From Gammaproteobacteria bacterium (lineage in GTDB: Bacteria; Pseudomonadota; Gammaproteobacteria; Pseudomonadales; Azotimanducaceae), in contig JAPPND010000013.1 of NCBI GenBank assembly GCA_028818795.1, forward strand, positions 18,966-82,965: a stretch of DNA of 64,000 nt, given 5' to 3'. A program made the translations under genes and the position numbers. Positions 1 through 12,372 of this stretch are shown here, piece by piece; within the stretch, counting starts at the first letter, position 1; the number at the start of each line of letters is the position of its first letter. The notes under the pieces are model-generated. The model was not told where the DNA came from, searched no databases, and saw only the letters and a program-made list of their open reading frames with translations.

Positions 1-141
1 TCTGACAATGCTGACATCGTCTAGTAAGCCACCGACGCAAGGCAAATGGAGGAGTGCCGCCTTGGAAATCAGTAACATGCGCATGGTCCACGTAAACGCG
101 TCGGGTGAAACTCGATGCCCCGTTATTTCGGAAGCGGCACA
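1..141. other. Window edge, nothing recognised
   Basis: No gene is supported here. One plus-strand frame stays open from the edge to about position 143 and could be the 3' end of a gene lying outside the window and convergent with lolB, but the short peptide matches nothing I know. The ispE start that follows lolB in many gammaproteobacteria is not visible. Confidence 0.4.
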
Positions 142-723
142 CTAGTCGGACAGCCACTGCTTGCAGACGACCGTGATCCGGCGGCCGTCACGTGTCGCCC
201 GAATCCTACCCGGCACCGGTCCGGCGGTGCTCTGTTGCCACCTCGACAATTCGACCGCCCAGCCAAGTTGCTTGAAGCCCGTCAGGTGGCCAGCGTCGTC
301 ACGGTCAACGGCGTTGGCCCGCCAACCGGGAGCCAAGCGGCCGCGGATCCAGTAGCGCAGTACGTTCACCGGCGCCGACCACCCTAGGTGCTCCTGCATG
401 AGTGCTTCGGGCGACTCGCCGGCCAATGTCACGCCACGGGCATCGGTGACGGTCAACGTCTCGTCGTCGCCGGCGAGACGCGTCCGACCCTGCCCAAGTG
501 GTCCCCAAAGTTCGATCGCGAAGGCGTCTTCCGCCTGAATCCAATCGAATGACGCCGAGAACGATCCGCCAGTGGGCGACTGATCGAGGACACCGATCTT
601 TCCCCGCAGTCGGAAATCCGGCGTGAGACCCTCTCCGAGAGGCGGAACAACGGCGCAAGCCGACAACATCGTCGATGACCAGAACGACAATAAGGTTATA
701 AAAAACAGTGCGTTGCGGTTCAT
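142..723 (-). CDS. lolB: Outer-membrane lipoprotein insertion protein LolB
   Basis: LolB is itself an outer-membrane lipoprotein. It takes lipoproteins from the periplasmic carrier LolA and inserts them in the inner leaflet of the outer membrane. The 193-residue product has a type II signal peptide ending in lipobox LSAC, which places the lipidated cysteine at residue 23, followed by the LolB beta-barrel pattern ([10 protein letters not shown] near the mature N-terminus, the SASFDW strand, ELWGPLGQG). The ATG at 723 puts the lipobox at the normal distance; the frame stays open upstream but that stretch would spoil the signal peptide. It is divergent from prfA, as in many gammaproteobacteria, although hemA, usually between them, is absent. 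Confidence 0.93.
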   Translation of the reverse strand: MNRNALFFITLLSFWSSTMLSACAVVPPLGEGLTPDFRLRGKIGVLDQSPTGGSFSASFDWIQAEDAFAIELWGPLGQGRTRLAGDDETLTVTDARGVTLAGESPEALMQEHLGWSAPVNVLRYWIRGRLAPGWRANAVDRDDAGHLTGFKQLGWAVELSRWQQSTAGPVPGRIRATRDGRRITVVCKQWLSD

Positions 724-759
724 CACGGATCGTGGCCGCAGGCGTGTCCAATGGAGACT

Positions 760-768
760 TGCTATAAT
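760..768 (+). promoter_or_regulatory. Extended -10 promoter for prfA
   Basis: The sequence TGCTATAAT gives a perfect TATAAT at 763-768 preceded by the extended -10 TG. No good -35 hexamer stands 16-18 bases upstream, which is typical of extended -10 promoters. It lies 72 bases before the prfA ATG and would drive prfA-prmC. Confidence 0.6.
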
Positions 769-840
769 CGGCAGCATGATCATAACAGCGTTCGTTGGCC
801 GCACCTGCGTGCCGGGCATCCGCATTGCCTTCAACTCGCC

Positions 841-1944
841 ATGACTCTTTCATCGTCCATCACCGGCAAACTCGATGACCTCGCCGAACGCCACGAGGAA
901 CTTTCGGTACTTCTCGCCGATGCGGAGGTGGTGGCGGATCGGGAACGCTATGTGGCGTTGTCCCGGGAGTATGCGGAGCTCGAACCGGTTGTCGGTGTCT
1001 ATCAGGAGTACCAGCGCAAGACCGGCGAACTGGAGGAAGCGAGGAGCTTGGAGTCAGACGACGACCCAGCGATCCGGGAGCTTGCCCAGGAGGATGTCGC
1101 GGCGTTGAGGGCCGCACTCGAGGTAATCGAGGCCCGAGTCGGTACGTTGTTGATTCCCAGCGACCCCGACGACGAGCGCAACGTCTTCTTGGAGGTCCGC
1201 GCGGGAACGGGTGGCGACGAGGCCGCGATCTTCGCGGGCGACCTCTTTCGTATGTACTCCCGCTATGCCGAGGAGACCGGCTGGAACGTCGGAATCTTGA
1301 GCGAGCGACCCGGCGAGCACGGCGGCTACAAGGAGATCATCGCCCGTGTCGAAGGCAAGCGGGTCTACAGCCGGCTGAAGTTCGAATCGGGTGCACACCG
1401 GGTGCAACGGGTGCCCGAGACCGAGTCCCAGGGCCGCATCCATACATCGGCCTGTACCGTGGCCGTGCTGCCGGAGCAGGACGCCATCGAGGATCTGGAA
1501 ATCGACAAGTCCGACATCCGCGTGGACACCTATCGGGCGTCCGGCGCCGGCGGCCAGCATGTCAACAAGACCGACTCCGCCGTCCGCCTCACGCATCTTC
1601 CCACCGGCATCGTTGTCGAGTGCCAGGACGAACGGTCGCAGTTGAAGAACCGCGCCCGGGCCATGGGATTGCTGCAGGCCAAGCTGCTCGACCGGGCGCG
1701 TAGCGAACAACGTGCCGAACAGGCCGAAACCCGGCGGACCCTGGTGGGCAGCGGAGACCGCTCTGAACGCATACGCACCTACAACTTCCCACAGGGCCGT
1801 GTCACCGACCATCGCGTCGGGGTAACGCTCTACAAGCTCGACGAGATCATCGCCGGAGGGCTCGACCAACTCATCGACCCGCTACTCCAGGAACACCAGG
1901 CTGAACAGTTGCAGGCCCTGGAACGGGATCCTCCCGGTGGCTGA
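841..1944 (+). CDS. prfA: Peptide chain release factor 1
   Basis: RF1 recognises UAA and UAG in the ribosomal A site and triggers peptide release. The 367-residue product has the N-terminal coiled-coil domain, the stop-codon recognition tripeptide in PxT form (PET, within [13 protein letters not shown]), and the catalytic GGQ loop ([15 protein letters not shown]) whose glutamine is the substrate of PrmC. The ATG at 841 starts the canonical domain; the frame is open for 30 codons upstream but these codons do not look like RF1. Its 3' end overlaps the prmC start by 8 bases, so translation is probably coupled. Confidence 0.97.
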   Translation: MTLSSSITGKLDDLAERHEELSVLLADAEVVADRERYVALSREYAELEPVVGVYQEYQRKTGELEEARSLESDDDPAIRELAQEDVAALRAALEVIEARVGTLLIPSDPDDERNVFLEVRAGTGGDEAAIFAGDLFRMYSRYAEETGWNVGILSERPGEHGGYKEIIARVEGKRVYSRLKFESGAHRVQRVPETESQGRIHTSACTVAVLPEQDAIEDLEIDKSDIRVDTYRASGAGGQHVNKTDSAVRLTHLPTGIVVECQDERSQLKNRARAMGLLQAKLLDRARSEQRAEQAETRRTLVGSGDRSERIRTYNFPQGRVTDHRVGVTLYKLDEIIAGGLDQLIDPLLQEHQAEQLQALERDPPGG

Positions 1945-2938
1945 GGGGACGCCGACCCTCCGGGAGTGCGTCGTCTATGCGCGTCGGCGCCTCCCACGGT
2001 ACGAGGCCGAACTACTCGTCAGTACATCGCTCGACGTGCCGCACAACCACCTGTATGCGTTCGACGAGCGGGCCGTGGCGCCGGCCGCTTTCGCGAGAAT
2101 GGCCCAGACCGTGGCTCGTCGCCAGGATGGAGAACCCGTCGCCTACATACTCGGGACGCGCGGATTCTGGAATCTCGACCTCGAGGTCACGCCGGACGTA
2201 CTCATCCCGCGCCCCGATACCGAGACCCTCGTCGCCGCAGCGCTGCCGCTGATCGCTCCGGGTGCCCGGGTAGTCGATGTCGGAACCGGCTGCGGGGCCG
2301 TCGCGTTGGCGATTGCCAGCGAACGGCCGGAAGCGTCCGTGACGGCGACCGATGTCGATCCGGCATGCATTGCCCTGTGTCGGCGCAATGCCGAGCGACT
2401 TGGCTTGTCGGTGGCAACGAGAGTCGCGGATTGCTTTGGGTTCGGCGGCCTATTCGACGTGATCGTCAGCAATCCGCCCTATGTCGACGACGACGATCCC
2501 CGGCTTGATGAAGGCGACCTCCGCTTCGAGCCTCGACGGGCGCTTCGCGGCGGTCCGAACGGGGGGCTCGACATCATCGCCCGCCTGGTACGGGAAGCGC
2601 CGGCCCACCTGGTACCGGGCGGTTGGCTCTGCCTCGAGCACGGCTTCGACCAGGAACGAGCACTGGCGCGGGCGTTTCGAGCGCATGGGTTTCGGCGGGT
2701 CCGGTGCCACCGGGATATCGAGAACCGCCCGCGGGTCACCGTCGGCTGTTGGGAGCGCCTTAAGAGCCGGCCGATCCAGCGGGGGTTCGAAGGGCTGGCC
2801 GACAACCAACTGACGCACTTCCCGTACAAGCCTTGCGCGAACGCTTGTCCGACACGTCCGCAAGCGCTCAACAGGGGATCGATGGTTCAAGTGGGCCACC
2901 CTCGAGCAATCCGATTGTCCGCGCGACAGCATCCCTGA
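1937..2938 (+). CDS. prmC: Release factor glutamine methyltransferase, with a C-terminal extension
   Basis: PrmC methylates the GGQ glutamine of RF1 and RF2 with S-adenosylmethionine. It starts with GTG inside the end of prfA. The N-terminal helical domain is followed by SAM-binding motif [16 protein letters not shown], acidic TATDVD and the catalytic NPPYV near residue 175. The domain normally ends about 275 residues in (here VTVGCWERL), but this frame runs on to residue 333. The last 55 or so residues match no known PrmC segment, and their coding DNA overlaps the convergent gene on the other strand by 71 bases. The tail may come from loss of the original stop codon at the edge of a foreign insertion. 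Confidence 0.93.
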   Translation: MAEGTPTLRECVVYARRRLPRYEAELLVSTSLDVPHNHLYAFDERAVAPAAFARMAQTVARRQDGEPVAYILGTRGFWNLDLEVTPDVLIPRPDTETLVAAALPLIAPGARVVDVGTGCGAVALAIASERPEASVTATDVDPACIALCRRNAERLGLSVATRVADCFGFGGLFDVIVSNPPYVDDDDPRLDEGDLRFEPRRALRGGPNGGLDIIARLVREAPAHLVPGGWLCLEHGFDQERALARAFRAHGFRRVRCHRDIENRPRVTVGCWERLKSRPIQRGFEGLADNQLTHFPYKPCANACPTRPQALNRGSMVQVGHPRAIRLSARQHP

Positions 2939-4271
2939 GCCGAAACAACATCAACTCAGGTAGTTCGACCAGGTAGGACTCGCCGTGGATCGAGCCAATC
3001 TCAGTGTCTGCAATCACGCCCCTTGCTTCATTCTTAGTGATCACGACGTCCTGGGTACGAAAGTGTCTGATGAGCGCCTCGCGCCAAGCTGATCCCAACC
3101 GCGCTGCCGGTTTGCGTAGCAGCTGTGTCATGACCGAGTCTATGGCATCCAGGTCCGGTGCCTCTCTTGGCGCTAAAGCGAGAACTCCTGCGTTGCCGGC
3201 CTGTCGGTAAGACACCTCTCGGTACTTCAGCAGGACCAACTCCCGATACGGTTGCCGTCTGAGCTTTACGACAGCGCGCCACGTACCAATCACGGTGATG
3301 TGGTCGGCGTTTGCATGTAGACAGAGTCGCAACAGGTAGCTAGCGAAGCCCGGATATGCGTTAACGACTATACGCTTGGCGCGGGTGTTTACGAATCGGG
3401 CCCGGATGAACGTGTCGATGGGCACCCTTTGTTTGGGTGCAATTCTTGGCAGCGGATTGCCTACGAGCAGCCAGTCCGTCGGTTCGCGTAGCACATCCAA
3501 GAGCTCTGATGGCAAGGATCGAGTGTCGGTATTTGGACCTTCATGCCCTTTTGAATATATGGGCCTGTTTCCGCTTACGTCTCGCGATGCTGCAAAGGCG
3601 CGTGTGGTCGGTTCGAGAACGTAAAGGTCACTCCGACTGCCGATCGCTTGCGCACCTTCGAAGTGATGAAAATCAGGCAACATCGCGTGCTGAACGAATC
3701 GCAGGCTGTGAATGACAGATTGTGCCTTGTACGCCTTGGCAAGTTGACGATCGCCGAATCCGTAGGCTAGGAGCACGCGCGTGGGTTCTCCTCGGACCAA
3801 GGATTGCACCGCGCGCTGAAGAAAGAGACGCAATCCTTCCTCGGTGTATGGCGGATCGGTGAAAACCAGATGGCAGCGTTGCTGCAGCGAACGTGGGAAG
3901 GTGATGCGCAGATCGGAGAAAACGGGCCTGATCCGGAGCGCGAACCTGTGCCTCATTGCATGAATGTAGGAAAGGATACGTTCGTCGATGTCGACCACGA
4001 CGACATCCGTAGATGGGGAAAGCAGAGCCAGGGGAATAGATGTCATGTCCTGGTCCCCGACCATCAGGACGGTAGCGTCGCGGAGGTTGAACGTGTCGTA
4101 CATATAGGTCGCTCGCCGCCAGACGGTCTCGACTGTCGCGGGCACATGGTCCAGCTGCCAGATCGGAGGCGGTCGATCTGCGAGTGCCTTGTCTAGTTTC
4201 GACAGGATTGCAGATTCATTTGCGGGTAAGGGGCGAAGGTTGGGCCGCCCTAAGAACCCCGGACACGGCAC
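2868..4271 (-). CDS. BpsA-like branched-chain polyamine synthase, catalytic part
   Basis: BpsA adds aminopropyl groups to spermidine to make branched polyamines and is best known from hyperthermophilic archaea and bacteria. Family marks seen here: MVGDQDMTSIPLALL (SAM-binding type loop), VVVDIDERILSY and FTDPPYTEEGLRLFL, in the family order. The frame gives 467 residues against about 350 for known BpsA; the extra C-terminal 200 residues or so are not recognised. It begins with GTG inside the end of the upstream winged-helix frame, which would be its usual N-terminal domain. The gene is therefore either split into two coupled genes or frameshifted. Base composition is visibly less GC-rich than the neighbours, and an integrase fragment lies upstream, so transfer is likely. 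Activity is not established. Confidence 0.62.
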   Translation of the reverse strand: MPCPGFLGRPNLRPLPANESAILSKLDKALADRPPPIWQLDHVPATVETVWRRATYMYDTFNLRDATVLMVGDQDMTSIPLALLSPSTDVVVVDIDERILSYIHAMRHRFALRIRPVFSDLRITFPRSLQQRCHLVFTDPPYTEEGLRLFLQRAVQSLVRGEPTRVLLAYGFGDRQLAKAYKAQSVIHSLRFVQHAMLPDFHHFEGAQAIGSRSDLYVLEPTTRAFAASRDVSGNRPIYSKGHEGPNTDTRSLPSELLDVLREPTDWLLVGNPLPRIAPKQRVPIDTFIRARFVNTRAKRIVVNAYPGFASYLLRLCLHANADHITVIGTWRAVVKLRRQPYRELVLLKYREVSYRQAGNAGVLALAPREAPDLDAIDSVMTQLLRKPAARLGSAWREALIRHFRTQDVVITKNEARGVIADTEIGSIHGESYLVELPELMLFRLRDAVARTIGLLEGGPLEPSIPC

Positions 4272-4512
4272 TGTGGTGGCTTTCCTCGATGATGAAACCC
4301 GCCGAGAGTTCCTGCGCGAATGGGCGAAGGCACTGCACGATTCCTTCGATAGAGCTGCGGGACAACCCGGTCTTCACGACGAGGTCCGCCACCGGCACAG
4401 GCTTGGTGGATGCGAGCAAAGCGACGACTGCGTGCGCGCGCCGGAGGTCGATGCCCCATTGGCGGCGAAGCTGGTCAAGTGCGGATTCGATGGTTGGATT
4501 CGCGTTTCCCAT
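4216..4512 (-). CDS. Winged-helix domain, probable detached N-terminus of the BpsA-like protein
   Basis: A 98-residue product from the ATG at 4512. It contains a winged-helix-like stretch (LRRAHAVVALLAS, then VADLVVKTGLSRSSIEGIV, then GFIIEES), the kind of domain that precedes the catalytic domain in BpsA proteins. It ends in TGA at 4216, and the catalytic frame starts 56 bases earlier in a different frame. A single-base indel in the 4216-4290 region would fuse the two into one canonical protein. Alternatively the pair is expressed as two coupled polypeptides. Confidence 0.55.
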   Translation of the reverse strand: MGNANPTIESALDQLRRQWGIDLRRAHAVVALLASTKPVPVADLVVKTGLSRSSIEGIVQCLRPFAQELSAGFIIEESHHSAVSGVLRAAQPSPLTRK

Positions 4513-4689
4513 GCGTTCCCCATGCGACCACTTCTCCGACCACCAGTGTTGCCTTGCGGTATCTCGAAAAGGCGGTCGTGTACTTCTCCAGCAGCTGGAA
4601 CCTAGACGAGACTTTGGCGTACCGAGCGATAATGAAGCAGAGCAACCGTATTGTCTCGTTCCAGGAGCGGAGGCCAAGGGAGGCAGCCT

Positions 4690-4868
4690 TGTCCCTTGTC
4701 CGGGCGGTGGCAGACGGGCGCCGCTTGCCGTGGATCATGATGCGCCAGGACTTGGCGCCGGATTCCTGGATACGGAGCATCAATCCCGTTGCCGTAGACG
4801 AGGATGCCGGGCTTGCTGGCGCAGCACACCTGTGCCACGGTGAGGGCGTTGCGGACGAGTCGGAGCAT
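4690..4868 (-). pseudogene. Fragment of a phage-type integrase N-terminus (DUF4102-like), frameshifted
   Basis: One minus-strand frame reads NALTVAQV, a KPG turn and YGNG. The next frame continues GLMLRIQESGAKSWRI and then HGKRR. Joined, these are the N-terminal arm-binding motif of P4-type tyrosine integrases (LTVAQV...KPG...DGNGLYLRV...SGAKSW...). The frame changes near 4790 and no catalytic domain follows, so this is a decayed remnant. It points to an integration event that may have brought in the BpsA-like genes. Confidence 0.6.
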
Positions 4869-4903
4869 GGCGGTTTGGGTCGCAGGGACGTCGGACAGTC
4901 CAC

Positions 4904-5123
4904 CGGACCCGGTTAGTTCGCACGACCGTTCACAATAGGTGGTGTTCCGGAGATCTCTTACGAGGCATTCTGAACTGCGGCAGGGGACGGAATTGGAGGA
5001 TCAGTTGTTACTTGCCATAGTGACAATCAACGGTTTAGTTGACTTGGCGACATGCGTTGAACCAGTCGGACCCGACTTGGGTTCACCGTAGGGTTGACCT
5101 GTGCCACGCGAGGCTTTCGAATC
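4904..5123. other. Intergenic, upstream of moeB
   Basis: No gene, RNA or repeat is recognised between the integrase fragment and the moeB start. A convincing promoter is not visible. Confidence 0.4.
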
Positions 5124-5870
5124 GTGAACGACGAGGCGTTGCTCCGCTACAGCCGTCAGATCATGCTGCCCGAGTTCGACGTCGCGGGACAGCAAGCACT
5201 GCTCGAAGCGCATGTGCTCGTCGTCGGCCTCGGCGGGTTGGGTTCGCCATCCGCCCTGTACCTCGCGGCAGCCGGCGTCGGATCGCTCACACTGGTCGAT
5301 CATGACACCGTCGACGTGTCGAACCTGCAACGTCAGATCATTCACGACCAGGCTTCCGTCGGCGTGGCCAAGGTCGACTCGGCTGCGGCTCGGATCGCCT
5401 CGCTTAACCCCGATACCCGCGTCGAGACGATCGCGACGCGCTTGGACGGTCCCGAACTGGATGCCGTAGTGGCCGATGCCGACGTCGTGCTCGACGGCAC
5501 CGACAATTTCGTCGCCCGCTATGCGATCAACGCCGCCTGCGTACGGAACAAGACGCGGTTGGTGTCGGGTGCGGCGATCCGCCTCGAGGGCCAAGTCACG
5601 GTCATCGATCCACGTCGGGACGATGCGCCCTGCTATCGATGCCTGTACGGGGATGCCGGGGACGAGGCGTTGAACTGCGCCGAGAACGGGGTGGCGGCGC
5701 CGCTGGTGGGCATCATCGGCAGCGTCCAGGCGATGGAGGCGATGAAACTGATCGCGGGAGTGGGCGAGAGCCTGGCGGGGTACGTCTTGCACCTCGACGC
5801 CAAGCGCATGGAGTGGCGCAAGCTCAAGTTGACCAAGGATCCGGACTGCCGGACCTGCGCTCGTTCCTGA
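5124..5870 (+). CDS. moeB: MoeB/ThiF-type sulfur-carrier adenylyltransferase
   Basis: E1-like enzymes of this family adenylate the C-terminal glycine of a small sulfur carrier (MoaD for molybdopterin, ThiS for thiamine) in the cytosol. The GTG at 5124 gives the standard start (NDEALLRYSRQI). Seen: nucleotide loop VVGLGGLGSPSALYLAAAG, VDHDTVDVSNLQRQ, the two zinc cysteine pairs (C170/C173 and C242/C245) and LNCAENGVAAPLVG with the conserved cysteine. At 248 residues without a rhodanese domain it is MoeB-sized. No moa or thi genes are nearby, so the carrier cannot be told from context; a moeB next to prfA-prmC is common in proteobacteria. Confidence 0.85.
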   Translation: MNDEALLRYSRQIMLPEFDVAGQQALLEAHVLVVGLGGLGSPSALYLAAAGVGSLTLVDHDTVDVSNLQRQIIHDQASVGVAKVDSAAARIASLNPDTRVETIATRLDGPELDAVVADADVVLDGTDNFVARYAINAACVRNKTRLVSGAAIRLEGQVTVIDPRRDDAPCYRCLYGDAGDEALNCAENGVAAPLVGIIGSVQAMEAMKLIAGVGESLAGYVLHLDAKRMEWRKLKLTKDPDCRTCARS

Positions 5871-6086
5871 CCGGGTTGGTGGTCGCTTCGCAGCCTGTTT
5901 TCTGTTCGAGTTGCGAGTCGAGAATTCGTCGTTTTTGCATGTTTCAGGATGTTACAAAGACGCGAAATGTGGCAGAATTCGCGACACCGTAAAGGGGGGT
6001 TCTCAGGGTTGTGCCGTTGCCACTTTGCAGCGGGATCTTAGACGCCGTTCCCCCACCATTTACATGTCTACAAGAGGAGTAGCGGC

Positions 6087-8924
6087 ATGAACCAGGCGAT
6101 TTCATCGTCATTCGGTGCGTTGCTAGCAATCACCATTCTGCTCGTCGGCGCGCCCGTTGGCGCGGCCGAAGGCGAGATCGAGACAGTCACCGTCACGGGA
6201 TCGCGTATCGCGTATTCGCCGACCGACGGACCGCAACCGCTTACGGTCGTCACCCGCGAGGACATCGACGACTCCGGTCTGCTTTCCGTCGGCGACCTGA
6301 TCCAACGCCTGCCCATGCAGGGATCCGGCATCAACCGAACCTACAACAACGGGGGCGACGGTTCGGTTCGCGTCGAACTGCGCGCCTTGGGCTCCGCCCG
6401 TACGTTGGTGCTCGTCAACGGCAAGCGATGGGTCGCATCCGGCGAAGGCGCGAACTCGTCCATCGACCTGAACACCATCCCGATGGCCGCCATCGAGCGC
6501 GTCGAGGTGCTGAAGGACGGCGCTTCGGCGGTCTACGGCTCCGACGCCATCGCGGGCGTAGTCAACATCATCCTGCGCAAGAACGTCGAGGGCATCGAGT
6601 TCTCGCACCAGACCGGCGACTTCGCGGCCAGCGGCGGCGGCGGCGAGCAGACTTGGAGTGTTCTCGGCGGTGGGGCGGCGGATCGGGCCCGGTTTACGAT
6701 CGGCGCGAGCCTCACCACGATCGACGACCTGTCCAACGCGGATCGGACGGAGACGGCAGCCAGGCCGGCCAACGGTGGTAGTGCAGGCACCCCTCAAGGA
6801 CGATTCGGCTACGGCGGCGTGGTTGGCGGATTCGGCAACTTCACCCTGAACGAGGGGGAGGCCGGCACCGACACCAGTCACTTCCGGGAGTGGACGAGCC
6901 CAGAAGACCGTTTCAACTACAACCCGGACAACTACATCCAGACGCCGAGCGAGCGGCGCAATATCTTTCTGAACGGCGCCTACGACCTCACCGACCAGGT
7001 TGCGTTCCTGTTCGACGCCCTGTACCAGAACCGGCTCTCGGACCAGCTGCTCGCACCGACGCCGCTGTTCTGGGGATTCAGCGCCGACGAAGGCATCGAC
7101 GCCACGAACATCCACAACCCGTTCGGCATCACCTTCTGCGGCTTCTCGGGTACCAACAACCTCGGCGTCGCTTGCAGCGAACTCGACGAACCGGTTGCCT
7201 ACGGCTGGTTCGGACGGCGCATGGTCGAAGCCGGCAACCGCAACTTCCTGCAGGACATCGAGACCTTCCGGGGCGGCTTTGGTTTCGAAGGTGGCTTGGG
7301 CGACCGCTGGAACTGGCAAGCCTACTGGTCATGGGCTCAGAACAAGGCCACGTCCACCACCGAAGGGCTGTTGAATACCGACGCCATCCGCAAGGCGCTC
7401 GGTCCGGCATCCGGCTGTACTGGAGCGTGCGTGCCACTGAACGTCTTCGGCGGCCAGGGCACGGACGCGGAATACCTGGGCGACGGTCGATGGGCCGGCT
7501 CCGGCTCCATTACCGAAGAGATGCTGAGCTACATCAGCTTCACCGCCCACGACACCGGCGGCAACGACATGAAGAACATGCACATCCAGGCGACCGGCAC
7601 GGTGATGGACTTGCCGGCCGGACCCGTGGGAGCGGCGTTCGGATACGAACTGCGGGAAGAGTCCGGGTTCACGTCTCCCGATGCCCTGATCGTCACCGGT
7701 GCGACCTCGGGCAACGCCTCGCAGCCCACCGACGGTTCCTATGACGTGTCGGAGTTCTTCGGCGAGATCGGAATCCCGGTGTTGTCCGGCGCACCCCTTG
7801 CCGAGTCCCTCGACGTCAATATAGCCGTCCGCCATTCGGATTACTCGACGTTCGGTCGGACGACCAACGGCAAGTACAACGTCATGTGGCGCCCGCACAA
7901 CGATCTGTTGGTCCGCGTCACGTTGTCGGACGGCTTCCGTGCCCCATCGATCCCGGAGTTGTTCTTCGGCCAATCGGACAGCTATCCGGAATTGCAGGAC
8001 CCCTGCGACGTCAACTCGCCGAACTTCACGGGCAATGCGGCGACCGGACAGCAGACCAATGCGCAATGCCGAAGCGACGGCGTGCCAGACGGGTTCACGC
8101 AGCCGAATACGCAGATCCGCATCACTGTTGGCGGCAATCCCGCTTTGCAGCCAGAAGAATCCGACAACTTCAGCTTCGGCCTCGTCTACCAGCCCGGATG
8201 GTTGGATGGCTTCCAGGCCGAGTTGGACTGGTTCGACATTGAAATCACCGACACGATCAGCTCCATTGGCGACCAGAACATCCTGGAGCAGTGCTATAGC
8301 GACAACCCCCAGTATTGCGAGCACGTCGACCGGGGTGCCGGTGGCTTCGTGACCGACTTGCGCAACCTCGCGACCAACGTGGGCAAGCTCGAGGTGTCGG
8401 GCACGGACGTCGCGCTGTCCTGGGACGGGGTCGACACGGACTGGGGCATCTTCGACTTCGGTTGGGACCTCACCAAGTATTCGACGTGGGATAGCACGGA
8501 CGCGCTTGGAACGCGTTTCGTTTCGGCGGGGTACGTGTTCGGCAGTTCGCGCAACAACAACGCCGACCTCCGCTCGACAGCGCACGTCGGCTGGACCAAC
8601 GGTCCTTGGGCGGCGCGCTGGTCCTTGCAATACATCGCCGAAGCCAAGGGGGTACCGAACACCGCGCCGAGCTATGACATCGACGGCAACTACGATGCCG
8701 GCGACGATGTCCGCACCCTCGATGCGACGCTCTACAACGACATCGTGGGATCGTACGTTTGGGAGCGGGACGCGATGACAGTCACGTTCGCGGCGGGCGT
8801 CGACAACCTGCTCGATCAGGATCCGCCCTTCTTCCCTGAGTCGTTCGCCAACGACTTCGACCCGGACTACCGGTCCTGGTCCAGCCGCTTCTGGTACGCC
8901 CGCGTCAAGGTGCTCTTCGAGTAG
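6087..8924 (+). CDS. TonB-dependent outer-membrane receptor
   Basis: A 945-residue receptor for energy-dependent uptake across the outer membrane. There is an N-terminal signal peptide ending around GAAEG, then a TonB-box-like ETVTVTGSRI, a plug domain with LNTIPMAAIERVEVLKDGASAVYGSDAIAG split over residues 130-160, and a long beta-barrel ending in an aromatic-rich strand (FWYARVKVLFE). The ATG at 6087 is preceded by GAGGAG. It is monocistronic, with a terminator right after it. The architecture is that of the large receptors common in marine bacteria for peptides, glycans or metal complexes; the substrate cannot be inferred. A second, broken receptor of the same type lies at 61.7 kb. Confidence 0.9.
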   Translation: MNQAISSSFGALLAITILLVGAPVGAAEGEIETVTVTGSRIAYSPTDGPQPLTVVTREDIDDSGLLSVGDLIQRLPMQGSGINRTYNNGGDGSVRVELRALGSARTLVLVNGKRWVASGEGANSSIDLNTIPMAAIERVEVLKDGASAVYGSDAIAGVVNIILRKNVEGIEFSHQTGDFAASGGGGEQTWSVLGGGAADRARFTIGASLTTIDDLSNADRTETAARPANGGSAGTPQGRFGYGGVVGGFGNFTLNEGEAGTDTSHFREWTSPEDRFNYNPDNYIQTPSERRNIFLNGAYDLTDQVAFLFDALYQNRLSDQLLAPTPLFWGFSADEGIDATNIHNPFGITFCGFSGTNNLGVACSELDEPVAYGWFGRRMVEAGNRNFLQDIETFRGGFGFEGGLGDRWNWQAYWSWAQNKATSTTEGLLNTDAIRKALGPASGCTGACVPLNVFGGQGTDAEYLGDGRWAGSGSITEEMLSYISFTAHDTGGNDMKNMHIQATGTVMDLPAGPVGAAFGYELREESGFTSPDALIVTGATSGNASQPTDGSYDVSEFFGEIGIPVLSGAPLAESLDVNIAVRHSDYSTFGRTTNGKYNVMWRPHNDLLVRVTLSDGFRAPSIPELFFGQSDSYPELQDPCDVNSPNFTGNAATGQQTNAQCRSDGVPDGFTQPNTQIRITVGGNPALQPEESDNFSFGLVYQPGWLDGFQAELDWFDIEITDTISSIGDQNILEQCYSDNPQYCEHVDRGAGGFVTDLRNLATNVGKLEVSGTDVALSWDGVDTDWGIFDFGWDLTKYSTWDSTDALGTRFVSAGYVFGSSRNNNADLRSTAHVGWTNGPWAARWSLQYIAEAKGVPNTAPSYDIDGNYDAGDDVRTLDATLYNDIVGSYVWERDAMTVTFAAGVDNLLDQDPPFFPESFANDFDPDYRSWSSRFWYARVKVLFE

Positions 8925-8939
8925 GCCCAGCTAGGGTGA

Positions 8940-8970
8940 CAACGCCACCCCGTATCCCGGGGTGGCGTTG
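8940..8970 (+). terminator. Bidirectional hairpin terminator
   Basis: A perfect 12-bp stem (CAACGCCACCCC paired with GGGGTGGCGTTG) with a 7-base loop, followed on the plus strand by TTTC. It separates the TonB receptor from the convergent membrane-protein gene and can serve both. Confidence 0.85.
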
Positions 8971-8972
8971 TT

Positions 8973-9401
8973 TCAGAAAGCGCCTCGAACAAGCTGGAAT
9001 CCCTGCGCCCCAAGCAGCAACGGCAACGATGCGTCTATCAACATCCAGATGACGGATTCGGCGTCGGTGCCGGTCGGGGCGTAACCGGGGTTCAACAGGT
9101 TCAGATAGCTCCAAAACAGGAGGATGCCGACGCCGAGAAAGCCGTAGAACAGCGTGTTGGCGGCAATGTACGCCCGGCTGACCGGCGCGTCGTCGCCTTC
9201 GCCGTCGACCGCCCGCTTGCGCCGGTAGGCGAGGATCGTTCCCGCCACGAGTGCCACGACCATGAACGGATCCAGAATCATCCAGAACGGACTGTAGGGT
9301 TGTGCCGCCGTGGAGACGTGGTAGAGCGGTTCGATCACGGTGTGGATCGCGACCGCGAATGCCATCGCGATGAATCCCCAGCCTGCGATGCGTTTGGCCA
9401 T
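8973..9401 (-). CDS. Small four-helix inner-membrane protein of unknown function
   Basis: A 142-residue protein with about four hydrophobic helices: residues 7-28, 42-60, 84-105 and 118-135. A short charged loop (YRRKRAVDGEGDD) follows helix 2. No catalytic motif is visible and I do not assign a family. It is convergent with the TonB receptor across the terminator and co-directional with uvrA, 46 bases downstream of that gene's stop. Confidence 0.7.
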   Translation of the reverse strand: MAKRIAGWGFIAMAFAVAIHTVIEPLYHVSTAAQPYSPFWMILDPFMVVALVAGTILAYRRKRAVDGEGDDAPVSRAYIAANTLFYGFLGVGILLFWSYLNLLNPGYAPTGTDAESVIWMLIDASLPLLLGAQGFQLVRGAF

Positions 9402-9447
9402 GTCAGCTCTCCCCTTTGGACCGATTGAAGCCTACGGCTTTCTGACG

Positions 9448-12372
<2,925 letters not shown>

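Noticed and set aside
4904-5123. Possible tRNA or attachment site upstream of moeB
   Set aside because: No cloverleaf or GTTCGAATC-type arm can be built from the sequence.
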